Assembly: GCA_033557835.1 (NCBI GenBank)
Contig: JAWQRO010000338.1
Span: 1 to 42,472 of the forward strand
Direction: 5' to 3'
Length of the DNA: 42,472 nt
Source: Helochares maculicollis
Lineage: Eukaryota; Arthropoda; Insecta; Coleoptera; Hydrophilidae
This document shows positions 1-11,830 of the stretch, one piece after another; the first letter of the stretch is position 1, and the number at the start of each line of letters is the position of its first letter. A program made the position numbers and the translations under genes. A model generated the notes under the pieces. That model had not been told where the DNA came from. It searched no databases and was given only the letters and a program-made list of their open reading frames with translations.

Positions 1-998
1 CCATCTCTCAGGCAGCATTCGGATTCCACATCTGAAGAACTCCTTATCTTTTGAGGCTATCCACGTATCAACCCAATTTTTGGTATCTTTATATGTTGTG
101 AACCGCTGCTCCGACAGAGTATGTGCCATTGACCAGAACAGATAATAGTCGGATGGCGCTATGTCTGGTGAATACGGCGGCTGGGGTAACACTTTCCAAT
201 CAAGTGTTTTCAAATAGCTTTTCACCGGAATCGCTACATGCGGACGAGCATTATTATGGAGAAGAATTATTTTGTCGTGTCTAGAATAGTATCGAGGGCG
301 TTTTTTCTTTTAGAACACAGCTCAATTTCATCAATTGTGTTCGGTAGAGAGTTCCAATGAATGTTTCGCTCGGATTAAGCAACTGGTAATAAACCACACC
401 CAGCTGATCCCACCATATACACAGCATAATTTTTTTCCGTGAATATTCGGTTTTGCTGTGCATGTTGACGCGTGGCCAGGTTTTCCCCATGATTTTATTC
501 TTTACGGGTTGTCGTAATGTATCCATTTCTCATCCCCGGTGAGAATTCGATGTAAAAACTTTTTTTTTTTGCCTGGCTAACAGCATTTCACTCATGCATA
601 ATCGGCGTTCAATATCTCTTGGCTTTAATTCATATGGAACCCAATTTCCATGTTTATGAATCATTCCTATTGATTTTAAACGATGTGAAACTGCTTGCTG
701 AGTGACTTCTAATGTGAGAGCAAGATCCTTTTGTGTTAGAGACGAATCTTCCTCCAATAATCCTTCCAATTCTGCATTTCCGTAAATTTTAGGCCTTTCA
801 CTGCGGTCTTTGTCTTCTACATCAAAATCACCGATTTTAAACTTTTGAAACCACTCACGACACGTTCTCTCACTCAACGCAGTTTCAGTATATGCTTCTA
901 CGAGCAACCGATGCGCCTCACCGGCAAATTTTTTTTAAATTAAAGAAATAAATTAAAAGTTCCTGCAAATGACGTTTATTTGGTTCAAATTTAGACAT
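1..998 (-). pseudogene. Mariner transposase pseudogene, copy 1 (mauritiana-like), truncated at window edge
   Basis: Remnant of a DD34D mariner transposase, the nuclear enzyme that cuts and pastes its own element at TA sites. The reading starts at the ATG complementary to 996-998 (MSKFEPNKRHLQ...). It runs through the HTH DNA-binding half (ERTCREWFQKF, TQQAVSHRLK, WVPYELKPRDIERR) and then the catalytic half: TGDEKWI (first Asp at 532-534), CIWWDQLGVVYY, HNNARPH, and PPYSPDIAPSDY (third Asp at 148-150). It ends at LPERW on the window edge, which should be only a few residues short of the family's C terminus. The second catalytic Asp is Asn (codon 253-255). There is an in-frame TAA at 502-504. 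Frame breaks fall in the T tracts at 929-936, 560-570, 430-436 and 301-306. Similarity to Mos1-type proteins is from memory of the family. The outer 5' TIR could not be delimited because its partner lies outside the window. Confidence 0.92.
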
Positions 999-3160
999 TT
1001 TCAGCTCAAGAAAATTATATTTTACTAGCACGGCGTCACTTATTTAGTAAAGTTCTGTCATTTTAGAACGAACAGACTAATTTTTAAACCGGTTATCATG
1101 TGCAAATTCTAACGAAAGCCGCGCAACACGACACCTTCCTTAAAACGCCGGAAACTTATTTGTACTCCTAATATATTATTTATTATTTGAAATATGTTCA
1201 TAAATTGTTAACAACATGTGGTTGCTAATATCAGTGCGATATATGTGCAAGTTGATCATACAAAATCAAGCAAACTAAAATATAAAAGTTTGATGCAAGG
1301 TGACACCAATAAAAAATATAGCCTTCTGGGTTAAAGCCATCAACATTTTTAGTATAAACAAGAAAACAAACGTGCAGAAAATATAAAATTGGCCCTGGCT
1401 GTGTAGCAAAATAACATGGCAACCCGCAAAAAGTTTTAACGCAAACAGACGAACAAAAGTACAAGAATAGTGAAAAGTAGAGCTACAAATCATGTGTAGA
1501 CTGCAATATACGGCTGTGGACCCGATATGTGTTGTATATCCGCGGCCTTTTGTGTTTACGAACAGTACATTATATTTCGCAAGTTCACGACAGAGAATGG
1601 CACGGGATGCTTTCCTCACATGACTAATGCATTTTAAACTATCTTCGACGCCCGCGAATTATGCCAATGCGGTCGTTTCATATGTAAACTATACACTTTA
1701 CATAATGTATGTGTTCTGCATCAAATTGCCGATCACCGAAAGCCCTGCGTTACATTGTCAATGCGTAATGTAACAATAGTGTACTGTCTGCGCCATAAAT
1801 CACAATCGACGAGATATCAATGGTCGTTACTGATATTTTTACGGACCCTGCCCTTTTCCGTTTCGATTGAGTATCTGTTTTCGATTCCAGCCAATCACAC
1901 GTGCTGATATGAAATGCATCTGCCGCTAAAATAAGTATTTGATTTATAGGCTTTTGGCGATTCCAAAGTGCTATCGTATTGTTCAAACAAATAATATCCT
2001 CGCACGGTAAAGGCTAGGAGAGACGAAGCGAGCTTTTATTGTAAATCATTAATTATTTTTTCAGGTTCGGCCCAATGTTTACAGTCATCCGCGTGTAGAC
2101 TTTAGGACCAAGAAGGGCTTTATAGTTATTTGGTGGCACGCGTCCCCTTCTCTCATAAATTTCAAAGGGTAATAAATTCACCGGTTGATGTGGTGCACCT
2201 TTAAAACCTAACTTTATTTCATCGTATATTATAAGATAACAAAAGAAATTTGTTTTTATCTGATTTGGTGTAATTTCTTGCTGTGTGTCGTGGCGACTTC
2301 TCACCAACAAACAGTGAGTTTTATATCCAAGAATTTAAACACTTTGAAAACTTTTAAAATTTTCACAAATTCCAACGAAATCATCTGCTTTATTATCACG
2401 AAAAATTCCTAAATATAAGCAGAAGTGATACTAAGTATATAGGTTAATGCTATATGCTAACATTTTTGCCGATTTCTATAATTTTTATGCTAACGGTTAC
2501 CAATAGATACCTTGTGAATAAAAGAGTAATAAGGGACAAAACGACAGAAAGCATATTTCGAATGTGTTATTATGAAAGCAACGAGGTATTTTTGTTGGAT
2601 ATTTTCAGTTCATGCTAAAATTATCACGAAGTAACGTTTATATTTCAAGAAAGTGAACAATAGGCGAGATTACCATTGCTATTTATACGTAGATAGACTG
2701 TAGTAAGTTGAGTAGAAGCAAGTCACTTGAATATACTTACAAAATGTGTATAAATCAAACTAGATTTTATACTCTGATGTCTGCGGTTGCACAGATGTAA
2801 AAGTACCAATGAATAACAACTGTGCCTCATGTCACATCACTATGAATTACTTTAATAAGTTAATTTCAATGAAAAAAATTCGGCTTTAATAAAAAAATAG
2901 CAACTTTTTAGAAGAGAAATAAACATTTTTTCTATATATATAACATAAATCAACATCTAATATTGTCGTAAAATCTACTGAGCCGATTTTATCCATGTAA
3001 AATATTTTAGTGCACTATACAGATCCGAAAATCTTACAACTGTAAGAGAAAGTTTCATTTTTTGTTTTTAATTATAATGACATATTTTTTATTGACGACG
3101 ATTTTATGCCATTTTTATCATTGGAAACAAACGAGTGCCATCATTAAAATAAATATATAC

Positions 3161-3175
<15 letters not shown>
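999..3175. other. AT-rich non-coding sequence
   Basis: This stretch begins with the untranslated 5' flank of mariner copy 1 (roughly 999-1080 or further, limit not visible). Two overlapping minus-strand open frames at 1231-1619 (up to 114 codons) have low-complexity Phe/Leu/Cys-rich composition, no recognisable domain, and occupy competing frames, so I treat them as chance. A short open frame at 2053-2310 (minus) is likewise unrecognised. I see no RNA gene, array or paired repeat. Confidence 0.5.

Positions 3176-3219
<44 letters not shown>
3176..3219. repeat. (TA)n microsatellite, about 22 units
   Basis: Uninterrupted TA alternation for 44 nt, preceded by imperfect TATATG/TATAC units from about 3153. 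Likely polymorphic. Confidence 0.97.
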
Positions 3220-3225
<6 letters not shown>

Positions 3226-4629
3226 TATACCTGATAGAAAAAAAATCTAGGCTTTAATACAAGTAGGCAAAGAAATGGAAACAATTTTGGTTCACTGAAG
3301 CGCCCTATTTTGGCCATATGATAACTTGTGGCTTTCAAAAAATCTTTCTTAATATAATTCTTCTGAGATTGTCATACGTATCTGAGAGTACTTATAACAT
3401 TAAATTTAAATCATGTAGGGGTACTGGTGCTAAAATTGGTCGATATCCTATCTGATCTGATAAAATGTAGTGAAAATCTGTGGTATCATATTTATATAGA
3501 ACACTAAACTAGCTGAGAAAATGTTTATCAATCAATTTGGAAAGTGTGGTATAATTAGAGAAAACAGGGAATTGTTTGCGAAATTGAAAAGAGTCAAATT
3601 AAAGAGGCCACAATCAGATTTCCGTCAGATTTGAGACAATCTAACTTACGTTTCGACAGATAAGATGTTAGCCGGAATCATAGTAACAATCCACAATGTT
3701 TATTGATATCAGATGGTTAAATGAACTGAAAAAGGTGACGCAATTTTTAACCAGAAAGCATATCAAAATCGTTCATATAATTCAATACCGTGAAAATAAG
3801 TTAAATTGATGAATAAGGCCTTCGTGTTTTTAAACTATGCACTTTTAAATATGCTTCTTTTTAGCAACTAATTGTTAAACACTGTCGTTCACTTCCTAAA
3901 GGAGGTCCGCCTAGGAAGATAGTCTCGGTATTTGAAGGAAAAGAAGTTTGCCCAAATACATTAATGAGTTCGTAAATATAACGGAATTTAGAAATATATT
4001 ATTTTGTGACTTTATGCCGAGGAAAGTGCCTTGAAGTATATCTTATTTATATAAAAGTATGTAATAATTGTCCCCTATTAATATAATCTTTTTGCGTTTA
4101 TAGTTTATAATCTGTATAGTGATGAGGGTTAACTGCTGATATGATTATTATTTCATTTCGCTTATGCTAATCTTTCTTTTAAATATATGTGGAATTGAAT
4201 TTTCAAAAAGCAAGATCTACATAGTAATAATTCGTATAGTACTTTGTAATAAGAAATTGCAAAATCCTCAGTTTTTAATAACATACTGGTTTTTAACGGC
4301 GATAGTTGCAAACCCGAAATCGGGCATATAAGCTTATCATAGTTAGTATTCTAAGTAGTAATGTATTACCAACTATTTTTAAAAATACTTGTCGAAACTA
4401 AGCACTTAGACATTAAGAAAATATCATATAATACTAAAACCCTGAGTCAACTGAGAGTTAGTATGAGAGGGGCTGCGGCTGTGTTTCTCCAATGCGCTAG
4501 CTGGAAAAACTGCTATTGCTTGATTTTAATTTTAGAATACAATTCTTAAGTTATTGGTCACTGAATTATAAAATTAATCCAACTAAGAAATTTAGTAGGA
4601 ATGCTTTTTTGATAAAATATTTCCATTAG
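3220..4629. other. AT-rich non-coding sequence
   Basis: No supported gene, RNA, transposon end or splice-site pair. A 62-codon open frame (4361-4549, +) has no recognisable features. Confidence 0.5.
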
Positions 4630-5150
4630 ATAGTTTGACGTCGCCTTTATTCCATAGACAAATACGCCATACAAACTTCAATTCAATTTCATCAAAGCAA
4701 TTATCCGCCAAGTTCGATCATCCTCCTCGTATTGATCAAAATCCTGACGTTGCGTTGGTTGCATCGGGGCAAATAAATAAAAATGACGAAGGGGTGTGTG
4801 TATTCGAATGGAGAGGAACATTCGACGCTCTCGGGGTTGCTGAATACATCTTCCCACTTCAGCAAGTATTGGTAATGTATTACGGGAGCAGCAAGTGATA
4901 ACGCTTATAGGCTTCGTTGAGACCATAAAGTGTAACAGAATCCGTGCTAGTTCGAGCGAACGAGTTGGTGGTGCCTCTAAAGGCCAACTCGCGGGGTGGA
5001 TTCGCAAAATACTGCGGCATAACTCTCATTGTTGCCGGAGCCGGGGTGAAAGTGAGATATTCGTCTTGGCGGAGCCAACATTCCTGCCGACGCTAAATGC
5101 TATTTGGTGTTTTGCGCGCTCGTCCTTCCATTCCCGCTCCTAGCCCAACT
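4630..5150. other. GC-richer island of unknown function
   Basis: Base composition rises clearly above the AT-rich flanks, with several CpG sites. Overlapping open frames occur on both strands (4635-4898 +, 4678-5007 -, 4895-5143 +). None shows a domain, and the existence of competing frames on both strands fits relaxed stop density in GC-rich DNA rather than coding. A regulatory element or an old insertion are both possible; nothing in the sequence decides between them. Confidence 0.35.
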
Positions 5151-7904
5151 AAATACGTCTGATTATTCCGATTACTTGAACTGGAGTACACTACTGCCTG
5201 CTAGCTCCTCCGCTCCAAAATTAATCATGATATATTTATGAAACTTTAAGTTCTCTGCTCACAAGCTTTCCAGTTTCACAACTTTGCAAATTGTTCTCCT
5301 CATCTCGAACACAAATAGTTTGGAGAACTTATTGCCCAAATTAAGCAGTGCTTGTCTTGTTTCTTTTAATTAAAATGTTTGACCGATAAGGTCTTTATAT
5401 GGGCGTATCGATTATATTGTACGTTATTTGGTTTTGTCAGTATTCGCTTGGGTGGCTATGTTTTAACGTTTACGAAATTGCAAATTTTGGGATAGTTGCA
5501 TATTTGCTAGCTTTGGAACGGATCGATCCACGGAGAAGTAAATGAAATTAAAGGAACATAAAGGTGCGGTCTATTTTGTGCTCGTGACTTCTAAAAAATA
5601 TGAAGGATTTGTGCCTATTTTTTTAACGTATGCACTTTATCTGTGGCATAAATTTTTTGTGTGAAACGGCCTTTTTAGACGAAGTCCATCTATTTCATTC
5701 GGGTATAAAAAGCGAATAAACGTTGGAAAGGTGGTTAATCTCGCATCGATTTTATAATTATCAGCTTGCGTGGCGTTTTGACATCGAACCAAAAATGTAG
5801 TATAGAAAACCATTGTTATTAAACGGCAAGATAACAACATGGCATTAATATTCAACAGCCAAAATAAATAATTGATTGTATGAACTGAAATTTGCGGCAA
5901 ATAACTTTGGGTTAAGGTAATGTGCCGCCTTACATTTAAGCATATTTAGCACGCAAATTCCAGATGCAGAGATTTAGTTGTGTACAAAAGTGAGGAATTG
6001 TGTACAATACGTACCTTGTAAAGATTGTACTAAACAAACTTCTTTAGAATTTTCTCTTATATGACTTTGAGCCGCTGTAATTTTATGACATATCGTTGCT
6101 AAACTACAGTTCTGCAATAAAAGTGCACACAAACAATCCGGTATCGTCACTCAACATTGCTGCCTGCTTATCTATTTTGTAAAAAATAATGCTAGTAGAA
6201 TAACAACGACAATAAACTTTACTCAATTGATAGGATTAATGGCAAAAAATTACAAATTAAATATTCGTGTGCAGTAATTTTCATCGTTTTAAATTTTATT
6301 TTTTACTTTACAATTATCGGCAACTTAAATGTTTGATATCATTTCAAATTATATCTTTGCTATCACATCTAAACTATCGACTGCTTAATTAAATTTCTTT
6401 GTAATATTCTTTAGCAAATAGATTTACTTAATTTGTTTGGTGAGATATCTTTAGTGCAAAGAAAATCTCATTTCTTAAGGACCGATCTAAGATTTATACT
6501 TTCAAAAACATTCCGTCTATAAATTACTAAGATTTCTGTTTTTATAACATCATTTAAAGAGATTCAGTTTATCAACCAGCTTAAAATGTATATTTGCCAC
6601 TTTTATAACTTTCCGCTTCTTCGTAAATTTATATAGCTTAATTAATATGAATATTAAAACATGTAATTTTAATGATAAGATTAAATATTAAGTTTCTTCC
6701 TGCTCTATAGCAATTGTTTCGTTGGAATATGTTTAGCAAAATGCAAATTATGATAGGTGTAAAACAACAAAAGAACCTATAGATCAGAATGCATTTCTTA
6801 CTTGTTCAAAAGAGAATTTAGCAAAAACTTAAATTAAATGGGCAACTAAACTATCCTATTGCAAGTTGAAATCGATATTTATGATATCGAACTTAAAGAG
6901 CGACTGCAATGATAGTAAATCTGCACAGTATTATACCAGGCTGCAATTTATAGGTAAAGAACACCAGTTGCTAACATAATAATAAATTATATCATTTCAA
7001 ATAATCAAAACATAATTGTCTTGATTACAAATCAAGTCGTAACAACCAACTAGAGCAAGAATTATACAATATAGTTCAACAAAACCAATCTACAACTAGT
7101 TAACTTAAAACTGCAAATAATAATTGGCAAAGAAAATAATACCTAACAAAATAAGTATTATTAACTTCACCGTATCTTATACAGAATCGCAACTGTAAGG
7201 TAGCTGAAACGAAAATGTAGACAAATGTTAGACTTGGCTCGTGTAAATTCTAACAATGGGCAAAGTCAATAACGGAATGGAAAGATGTAATTTTTACAGC
7301 ATAGAAAAGCCAAATAATTCAATAAATATATTGTTAATTCACTATTTAATGGGCATAACAAATTTTAAAATTACTAGCATTTATAAAAACGTTATATTTG
7401 ATTTAATTTCTACTTACTATGAAATTTTCAAAACTAAAAGAAAGCACTTCGCACATTAAAAGGAATGTATAGTCAACTGAATTGCATGTTAGTTTAATAA
7501 ACTTTCCAAGACAGTAGTTTCAACGCTCACTTTCGGAATTAGGAATTAAAACAAAATATACAAATGATAGTGACAAAATTGAGTGTTTAAATTGCAAAGT
7601 TAGTATTGGAATGGATAAAATTTTAGGCGTTTAAGTATGGAATCACGTAGAGGACGTTAGCGAGATAAATATTCTGAATTTAAGTATAAAAGTCAGTTGA
7701 CGGACGTAGTTGCATTAATTCTACAGAGCTTTACCGTGAGCTGAAACAAAATAGGAATTTTCATCTGGCAATCAACACAGTTTGATGTATTCGCAAACAA
7801 CAAATAATTCGCGCATACTTTCTCCGCTCATATTGAATAACTAATAATAAATCTCTCGATGCGATTCCTAATACAACGGCGATGATTCCCGGAGTTATAA
7901 ATTG
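5151..7904. other. AT-rich non-coding sequence
   Basis: No gene recognised. A perfect 7-bp inverted repeat with a 5-nt loop (TCGATAT/ATATCGA, 6872-6890) is the only compact symmetry I noted. Open frames here (for example 7256-7459, +) are AT-rich and featureless. Confidence 0.5.
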
Positions 7905-8285
7905 TTCTTAATTGTATGGCACGTTACAAAAGCGCAGCGGGCGAGTTTGTTCCAGTTTTTTCATCCCCGAATATGATAGTTCGGTGGAGCACGGCTGTCT
8001 GCCAGTCCCGCTCTTCATTTCTCGCATTTTCCATCCCCATAAATCAAGGGACAGGAGACAGGCTAGCGGAGAGCACTCCGTTGCTATGGTTCCGTGGCAT
8101 CCCGACAGCTCTGGGTGCCCGCGAGGGGTAAAGAGGGTGCAGATCAGAACCGGGGATTTAATCCTGTCGGGGATGTCTGAGAGACGGGGGAAAGTTAATA
8201 AGAGTTTGGGGGGATTAAAAATAATCCTACTGTTTTGCAATATTGCGTACCGTAAAATGTTAAGGAATGCCAACGGAACGATTGG
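7905..8285. other. GC-richer island just upstream of ratchet point 1
   Basis: A sharply GC- and purine-enriched block, including runs of G near 8190-8212. It carries overlapping open frames on both strands (7912-8295 +, 127 codons; 7908-8273 -, 121 codons). Neither has a recognisable domain, hydrophobic pattern or plausible family match, so coding is not supported. It ends about 80 nt before the splice-like junction at 8368/8369 and could be a regulatory or splicing-enhancer region; that is inference. Confidence 0.35.
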
Positions 8286-8347
8286 TTTTACATAAATTTT
8301 ATTTTCTTCTTTATACGCAACGAAGCAAATTTTATTGGATCTTTAAA

Positions 8348-8374
8348 CCTTTATCTCTTTTGTTGCAGGTGAGG
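8348..8374 (+). promoter_or_regulatory. Candidate recursive-splicing ratchet point 1 (3'ss|5'ss junction)
   Basis: A pyrimidine-rich tract (TATCTCTTTTGTTGCAG) ends in CAG at 8366-8368 and is followed at once by GTGAGG, a good 5' splice-site core. In recursive splicing, the upstream exon is first joined to this AG, which regenerates a 5' splice site that then removes the next intron segment, leaving no exon in the mRNA. That mechanism is established for long Drosophila introns. Its use here is inferred from the motif, the same-strand partners at 25728 and 41310, and the downstream donor at 8434. Confidence 0.55.
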
Positions 8375-8433
8375 AATTGGCGTTTTAAAATATTAAAATG
8401 TGGATTATCTGTAGTTTTATTGGTAAATTTCTG
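8369..8433 (+). other. Candidate cryptic RS-exon 1 (65 nt)
   Basis: From the acceptor at 8368 to a strong donor, CTG|GTAAGT, at 8433/8434. Of the three frames only frame 1 is open, and 65 nt is not a multiple of 3, so inclusion would shift the reading frame. Short cryptic exons of this kind, defined by a downstream donor that competes with the reconstituted one, are reported to help recognition of ratchet points. An ordinary cassette exon starting with GT is the alternative. Confidence 0.4.
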
Positions 8434-11389
8434 GTAAGTTTTCGGTTTTTTGGCATATCTTTTTGCGTGGCATTTATCTGTCGATATATATGATGCTTGC
8501 GAATATTGCTAATAACAACAAGATGGCCGCCTTTATACAATATAACTTATTCAACCTAAAATAGGGAACGTCGGCAATAAAATGTAATTATGCCTACTTT
8601 AATCATCTTTTTATTTTTGAACTAACCTTCTGTAAATAACTTGCATGTTAAGATGCTTAATTTATTTAACATATTTTCACGTTTTTGAATCAACTTTTCT
8701 ACTATTTAAATGCGAGAAAAGATTCCATTTACGCAGAAACTGCGTGCAAAATTTGCAATAGTAAACTCCACCTATAAAACTGGCTCGTAAATACTTTGAT
8801 AAATATACAAAATAAACATGTAATATAAGAAGTAAAGTATGAACTATATCACTTAATTTTTGCATTCTAATGTCAATGGTTGAGAAATACTAGAATATTC
8901 CTATAATCGTTAAAGTATATATCTATTTAATAAATATATCTGCGCTATAACATACACAACACAGTATTTAAGTATTTTTAGCGTCCATTTGGCTATTTAC
9001 ACCAAATTCTCTTTTATATATCAATATCAAAATCGTAACGCATTCCTAATAATATTAATTACATAATGTAATGATCCTACCATTTAAATGTATTTACTTT
9101 AAAATTCCTGCCAACACTTGGCTGTAGCATTCGTTGATAATTTAATACTCTATTGTCGTAACGTTTGTTGTCTTTGGCTTGATTCCTCCATCAAGATGAA
9201 CCACGATCGATTTGAAACTACCTACTTCAAATATAAAGCCGTGAATATTTAAAACGCTTTATTTTATGCAATATTTGAAACGTGAAATTATTTGCGGCTC
9301 ATTTCAATAAAGAAGCTACATTGTAACTCATGAACATTCAAAATTATACACTTCCAAAATTATTATTAATATAATGGTGGCTCAGCTGCGTTACATGGAA
9401 ACGTAATGTAAGATTCTGTATTTAATATGCAAATCGTGTGTGTGTCGGAGTAGGAAATTATTGTAATTAATATAATTTGAACAAATCTGTTTGCATACCT
9501 TATTTGCTCCAAGCTTCGGATCTGGAGGGGATCTCGCGCTAGAAATTCTAGATATAATTAATATTGCTTTGTAATTTGTGGGAAAATATGCATATTTCCC
9601 GCTGACGGTAAAATAGCTAATTGCTGATCATTTTTACGGGGCAATTAAAAATTTGTAGCGATTTGTTCCTCCTCTGGGCAAGCGCTGGTGAGAGCGCGGT
9701 TAATAAGGTATTATCCGTGGTAATTTTAGAATTCGCATCTATTATTTTTGCGCAGTTTCAAAGTTGGGCTGTAATTCATCCAATTAGACGCATTAAATTT
9801 ACATTACACAATATCAACGTATAAATATGTCGCATACCATTTGCCCGATTCAGTGACACTGTAAAATGCTAGTAATCTTAACTAAGCGCGTGGTTGTCAC
9901 TGAACCAAGCAGGTGTCCAGAAATATCAAGTTCTTCTTTCCTTGGCGCTGCCAAACGAATACCGCACGGAGGCCTTTCTGGTTTATTTTCGCCATTCAAT
10001 CAAAGACAAAAATCAGTGGGAACAAACATCAAGTAATTTGGACGAGGTTTTTGCTCCTTTTAGCCAGGTCCGCCACTCGGTGGGTCAGCAGTCTCAAGAA
10101 TTCCCTCACCTTTGTCTCGAAACCAGGTTGAAGACGAGTATTTTGAAATTAATTGCCCGCTTTCGATGAAAATATGCAGTACTATATATTTTTCTTGTTA
10201 TTAATTAGTACTGAATGTAAGTACATATCAACTTTAATAAAATAAAAATCATTAACATTTTTCATGGTCTAGCGATGACGCATGGTATTAAAGACCTTTC
10301 GGTTCCTTGTTTTATAAAACGGGAGAAGTTGTGTTTACGTAATCGAATCGGAATTATATTTTTACTTGCCGCATTTGCTGCATTGTTTTCTCATATGAAT
10401 TTACAAATAAATCCTGTATAATATATAAATGTGTAACATAACTATGATTTCTTTCTGGAAATATTGATTAGTTTTCAATGGAAAAAAAATTGTTTCTAAT
10501 TGCATAACCGTGTATCAAACGATAAACACAATATCCTTTGCTTTCTTGCCCGTAACAGTACATTCAACAAACATCTCGAGAACTTGTTGGCACACCGAAT
10601 GCATATGTAAATCAGCAAGTAACCAGCTGGATGCATATTTCAATATGTATTTGTGTTCTTTTCCTCTTTTGGCTTCACCGGAGAGAAAAAGACGGCCAGA
10701 ATGGCACCGACCGTGCACTTGGTTTTGCGATATATCGTGCACATGTATTAACTGCTGCAATTCGAATGAATGGGAAGCTTACTTAACGGGCATTCACTAG
10801 GTCAGTGTATCAAGTTTAGCCAACGCAACACTTGATTTACTCGTATCATGATGCATTGTTCATGTATTTGTTTCTGGAAATCCTGGTATCTGTTATTTAC
10901 CTTGTCGTCAGCGAATTATCGCAAGCAGCATCGTGAATTGAATAGGTAGGACTTTTGAGAGTAAGTCCTAGAGCTCTTCTTTTAGTTATGCATTAGTACT
11001 TTGAAAATCTTTGGAGAATCGGTAGCAATAAAAAATGCGAATCTAGGAGATTTAGCTATGTTGTCTGTATGTATTTAAAAATATATGTCAATGCATAGTA
11101 ATCCGGCAATCGCCTTCAATAATTAGGAAGATGTAACCCAGCAATAATTGTCTAAGGAAAAAGGAAATGTTTCGGAAAAAACGTCAGTGTGTCAATAACA
11201 ATCATATATAAACTGTTTATAAGTTGTTGAGCGAAGCAAAAATCATTTAATACATTAGTTATTGTTGTGAAATTTTAAGTGGACACCTATTAAGATCCCC
11301 TTTACCATCCAATTTCATTCAAGAGAGAACTTAAGAAATCACCATCTTGGAACTCATAAATAAATAGCTAACTAAGTAGGTGTTCAAGG
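8434..11389. other. Intron-like sequence, mostly AT-rich
   Basis: No gene recognised. Blocks at about 9890-10165 and 10500-10800 are somewhat less AT-rich and hold open frames of 72-96 codons (some on opposite strands at the same place) with no domain signature. I see no transposon ends or RNA genes. Confidence 0.45.
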
Positions 11390-11830
11390 AATTTTTTGAG
11401 TGTCCGCCGCTTCCTTTCATCCAACAGAGACTGTAGAAAATTAATTTAGGGTTGTTTTCCTTTTTTCGAGGAGGAGTGCCGTCGTTGCTGCCGGCATTTT
11501 AAATCTAATTTCGCTAAAGAGAAAAAACACATCGGGAACAACGGCGCGATTTTCGGAATAGGAGTACGCATGAATTCATTTAATGAATCTAATTCTGCTC
11601 CAGAATTTGAAACGCGTTATTTGAGTGATTTATTTGGGTAGCGTCGCGACACCCCTCCGGCTTCTCTTCTTCCATACAACAGACCTCCTACCCCCTCCTC
11701 CAGACGCCATCTCAATCACTCCCCCAATTGTCAGATTCTTAAGTTTCTTCTGTTTTTATCCCGAGCGCTTGTGCCATAAATCTCGGTTAATTTATGTCCG
11801 TCTCATATATAGAGGAATGTTGTGATAATG
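11390..11830. other. Pyrimidine-rich, GC-richer island
   Basis: Contains CCGCC/GCCG clusters around 11400-11500 and a C/T-rich stretch at about 11650-11735 (CCTCC and CTTC runs). A 66-codon frame (11625-11825, +) is Pro/Leu/Phe-rich because of this composition and is not convincing as a protein. A regulatory role is possible but unproven. Confidence 0.3.

Noticed and set aside
1231..1619. Overlapping 77- and 114-codon minus-strand frames
   Set aside because: Competing frames with Phe/Cys/Leu-rich, low-information sequence. No domain.
2046..2070. ATTATTTTTTCAG|GTTCGG
   Set aside because: Donor half does not resemble GTRAGT.
3225..3245. Minus-strand TTTTTTTTCTATCAG|GTATAA
   Set aside because: The poly-T tract is next to a microsatellite, the donor is weak and there are no same-strand partners.
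7908..8295. 127- and 121-codon open frames on opposite strands
   Set aside because: Mutually exclusive frames without recognisable features. Treated as a compositional effect of the GC-rich block.
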